Below the pieces are notes generated by a model. It did no database searches. It worked only from the letters and a program-made list of their open reading frames with translations, and had not been told where the DNA came from. The translations under genes and the position numbers were made by a program. Shown here piece by piece: positions 62,717 through 64,000 of a DNA stretch of 64,000 nucleotides; positions within the stretch are counted from its first letter, which is position 1; every line of letters begins with the position of its first letter. The stretch is from JBQTGK01 sp052400665 (GTDB taxonomy: Bacteria > Bacteroidota > Bacteroidia > Bacteroidales > Marinifilaceae), in the NCBI GenBank assembly GCA_052400665.1, contig JBQTGK010000004.1, one strand, 5' to 3'.

Positions 62717-62845
62717 TTAAGCATTTTTGCTTGCACTTGTTGTATCAGACTTTGTGTAGGCCGGACATCTTTTGTCAACAGCACAAGAACTTGTAATTAA
62801 TCCTAAAAGAAAAATTACTGCTAAAGCATAAAGTGTTTTTTTCAT
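62717..62845 (-). CDS. Tiny lipoprotein (42 residues)
   Basis: The ORF reads MKKTLYALAVIFLLGLITSS, then the lipobox Cys21 and AVDKRCPAYTKSDTTSASKN. It has a classic lipoprotein signal (LITSSC) and a mature part of only 22 residues with one further Cys (CPAY). A strong terminator follows, and the frame is too good a lipoprotein signal to be chance. Similar very short CPAY-containing lipoproteins are familiar from Bacteroidota genomes; the function is unknown. Confidence 0.75.
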   Translation of the reverse strand: MKKTLYALAVIFLLGLITSSCAVDKRCPAYTKSDTTSASKNA

Positions 62846-63009
62846 AGGTGATTAGTATTAAAAATGCAGATTTAAGTTTTAAAATTTTGCAAAAGGTATA
62901 AAAAATCTTGTAATTATTGGTAACGAATCATTCTTGAATAATTATCATTACCAGCTAATAAACCTTATTACTGATTTTAGGGAAAAAGGTTTATTAATAT
63001 GCAGATATT

Positions 63010-64000
63010 ATGAATAAATTAATCGTTTTGTGGGTTATTTTCTTGTTAATCAGATGTAATTGCTATGCGCAAAGCGAAAGGGTATATCTGAATATTAAGC
63101 TTGATAAATCGGAAGATACCAATGTGAAAAATGTATTACGAGTTAATGGAAAATATAAAAACAGGCTTGAAGCAATTTCAGTTTTAAACCGAAAAATTGA
63201 TAAGTTCAGGGCGAATGGATTTTGGGAAGCAAATACTGATTCTATTATTTTTTGTAACGATTCGATTTATGCAAATGTTCATTTGGGGAGTAAGTATTTC
63301 ATAGATAAATTTACGGGAGTTGATGTTAATAAAGAGAATTTATCTGAGTTTAATTATAAATTGAACCAAGAAGGTGATTTAACCAAGATTAAATTATTGC
63401 AGGAGTCGATGCTTAAGAATTTGAATAATAATGGATATCCTTTTGCATTAATAGAAGTAGATAGCCTAAGTTTAGATCAAAAAGTGCTTAATGGTGTTTG
63501 GAAATTAAATACTGGCGAGCTGGTATGCTGGGATCGTATTATTTGTAAGGGAGATTTAAAAGTAAAGAAGAATTTTATTGAAAGATATTTAAGTGTTTTT
63601 TCTGGAAAACCATATAGCGAAAAGAGGTTTAATTCTATATCTAATAAAATAAAAGGATTAAATTTTGTTCGGGAAATAAAACCTGCCGAAGTGGAATTTA
63701 TAAAGAATAAAGCTTTATTATATACCTATTTAAGTAAAGAAAAATCTAACCGGTTTGATGGTATTTTGGGCTTGCAAAATAATTCGGCAGAGAATAATAA
63801 ATTGGAACTAACAGGTGAATTAAATTTATTTCTAGAGAACACACTTAGTTTAGGAGAGCAAATCAAATTAAACTGGAAAAAGTATGAGGCCTCTAGTCAG
63901 AATTTAACTATTGGTTTTGGATATCCATATTTAATTGGAAATATAGGCTTTGATTTTGATTTAGGTATAGAAAAAAAAGATAGTACATATTTAACAAGTA
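63010..64000 (+). CDS. Omp85/BamA-TamA-like outer-membrane protein, N-terminal part (cut by window edge)
   Basis: The frame starts MNKLIVLWVIFLLIRCNCYA (signal peptide) and stays open for 330 codons to the window end. The periplasmic part looks like POTRA repeats (LLQESMLKNLNNNGYPFALI; KKNFIERYLSVFSGKPYSEK; RFNSISNKIKGLNFVREI). Barrel-like strands follow (ELNLFLENTLSLGEQIKLNW; LTIGFGYPYLIGNIGFDFDL). This is the plan of BamA/TamA-family insertases. The C-terminal barrel is outside the window, so subfamily is open. Confidence 0.65.
   Translation, partial: MNKLIVLWVIFLLIRCNCYAQSERVYLNIKLDKSEDTNVKNVLRVNGKYKNRLEAISVLNRKIDKFRANGFWEANTDSIIFCNDSIYANVHLGSKYFIDKFTGVDVNKENLSEFNYKLNQEGDLTKIKLLQESMLKNLNNNGYPFALIEVDSLSLDQKVLNGVWKLNTGELVCWDRIICKGDLKVKKNFIERYLSVFSGKPYSEKRFNSISNKIKGLNFVREIKPAEVEFIKNKALLYTYLSKEKSNRFDGILGLQNNSAENNKLELTGELNLFLENTLSLGEQIKLNWKKYEASSQNLTIGFGYPYLIGNIGFDFDLGIEKKDSTYLTS

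Overview
The window is low-GC chromosomal DNA from a member of the Bacteroidota, most likely an anaerobic or facultative marine or sediment lineage of the Marinilabiliales/Marinifilaceae kind. The evidence is a FecI/FecR-type sigma/anti-sigma pair in front of SusC/SusD, GldA/GldFG-type ABC genes, the short housekeeping RpoD, a Rho with a charged N-terminal insert, a Lacal_2735 protein, many lipoproteins, few Shine-Dalgarno sequences, and repeated matches to the Bacteroidota -7 promoter element TAnnTTTG. Pyruvate:ferredoxin oxidoreductase and PPDK point to anaerobic pyruvate metabolism. The species call is inference.

Layout. 1-465: start of sbcD (minus, cut by the window edge). 466-1823: gene-poor scar with a broken tyrosine recombinase and a 16-bp copy of the tmRNA 3' end attached to a terminator hairpin. 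1824-10622: an ECF sigma factor, anti-sigma factor, SusC, SusD and two further surface lipoproteins (a TonB-dependent uptake locus). 10860-14254: GldA-like ATPase and a GldF-GldG fusion. 14339-16996: two tandem short MutS-like ATPases. 17060-18268: secreted thioredoxin-fold protein. 18700-19098: tmRNA. 19356-24288: saccharopine/alanine dehydrogenase-like enzyme, rpe, rpoD, rho. 24587-33599: AAA ATPase, PFOR, a dihydroorotate dehydrogenase-like protein and PPDK. 33757-39023: PepSY-type membrane protein, ruvX, def, an outer-membrane protein and ComEC. 39192-44822: trkA, two trkH paralogues and corA (ion transport). 44847-47590: SRPBCC protein, a Lacal_2735 protein, a broken SDR gene, a secreted unknown and a cyclopropane-fatty-acid-synthase-like methyltransferase. 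48045-49829: small orphan gene, a Sua5/YciO-type protein and a transaldolase-like aldolase. 49999-50775: four intact tRNA-Thr genes mixed with decayed tRNA-like copies, then the SRP RNA. 51026-54429: DUF4199, two glycosyltransferases and a methyltransferase. 54430-54770: an intergenic block with short repeats at about 21-bp spacing. 54771-58640: miaA, pRiA4b ORF-3-like, LuxC-like reductase, DUF2752 and a secreted unknown. 58748-62496: acnB and gap. 62717-62845: tiny lipoprotein. 63010-64000: start of an Omp85/BamA-like protein.

How the genes work together. Most are core metabolism and housekeeping. PFOR, its dihydroorotate dehydrogenase-like neighbour, PPDK, aconitase and GAPDH form central carbon metabolism. 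TrkA with two TrkH subunits and CorA handle K+ and Mg2+. The accessory signal is concentrated in the first 19 kb. There a direct repeat of the ssrA 3' end, each copy followed by its own hairpin, brackets about 17.3 kb that contains the SusCD locus, the GldA/GldFG genes and the MutS pair, and a dead integrase lies just outside one end. That looks like an old integration event at ssrA. I found no CRISPR array, insertion sequence or phage module, and nothing I can defend as a wholly new defence system. The best leads are the ssrA scar, the tRNA-Thr array with dying copies, the 54.5-kb repeat block and the compact double-MutS locus.
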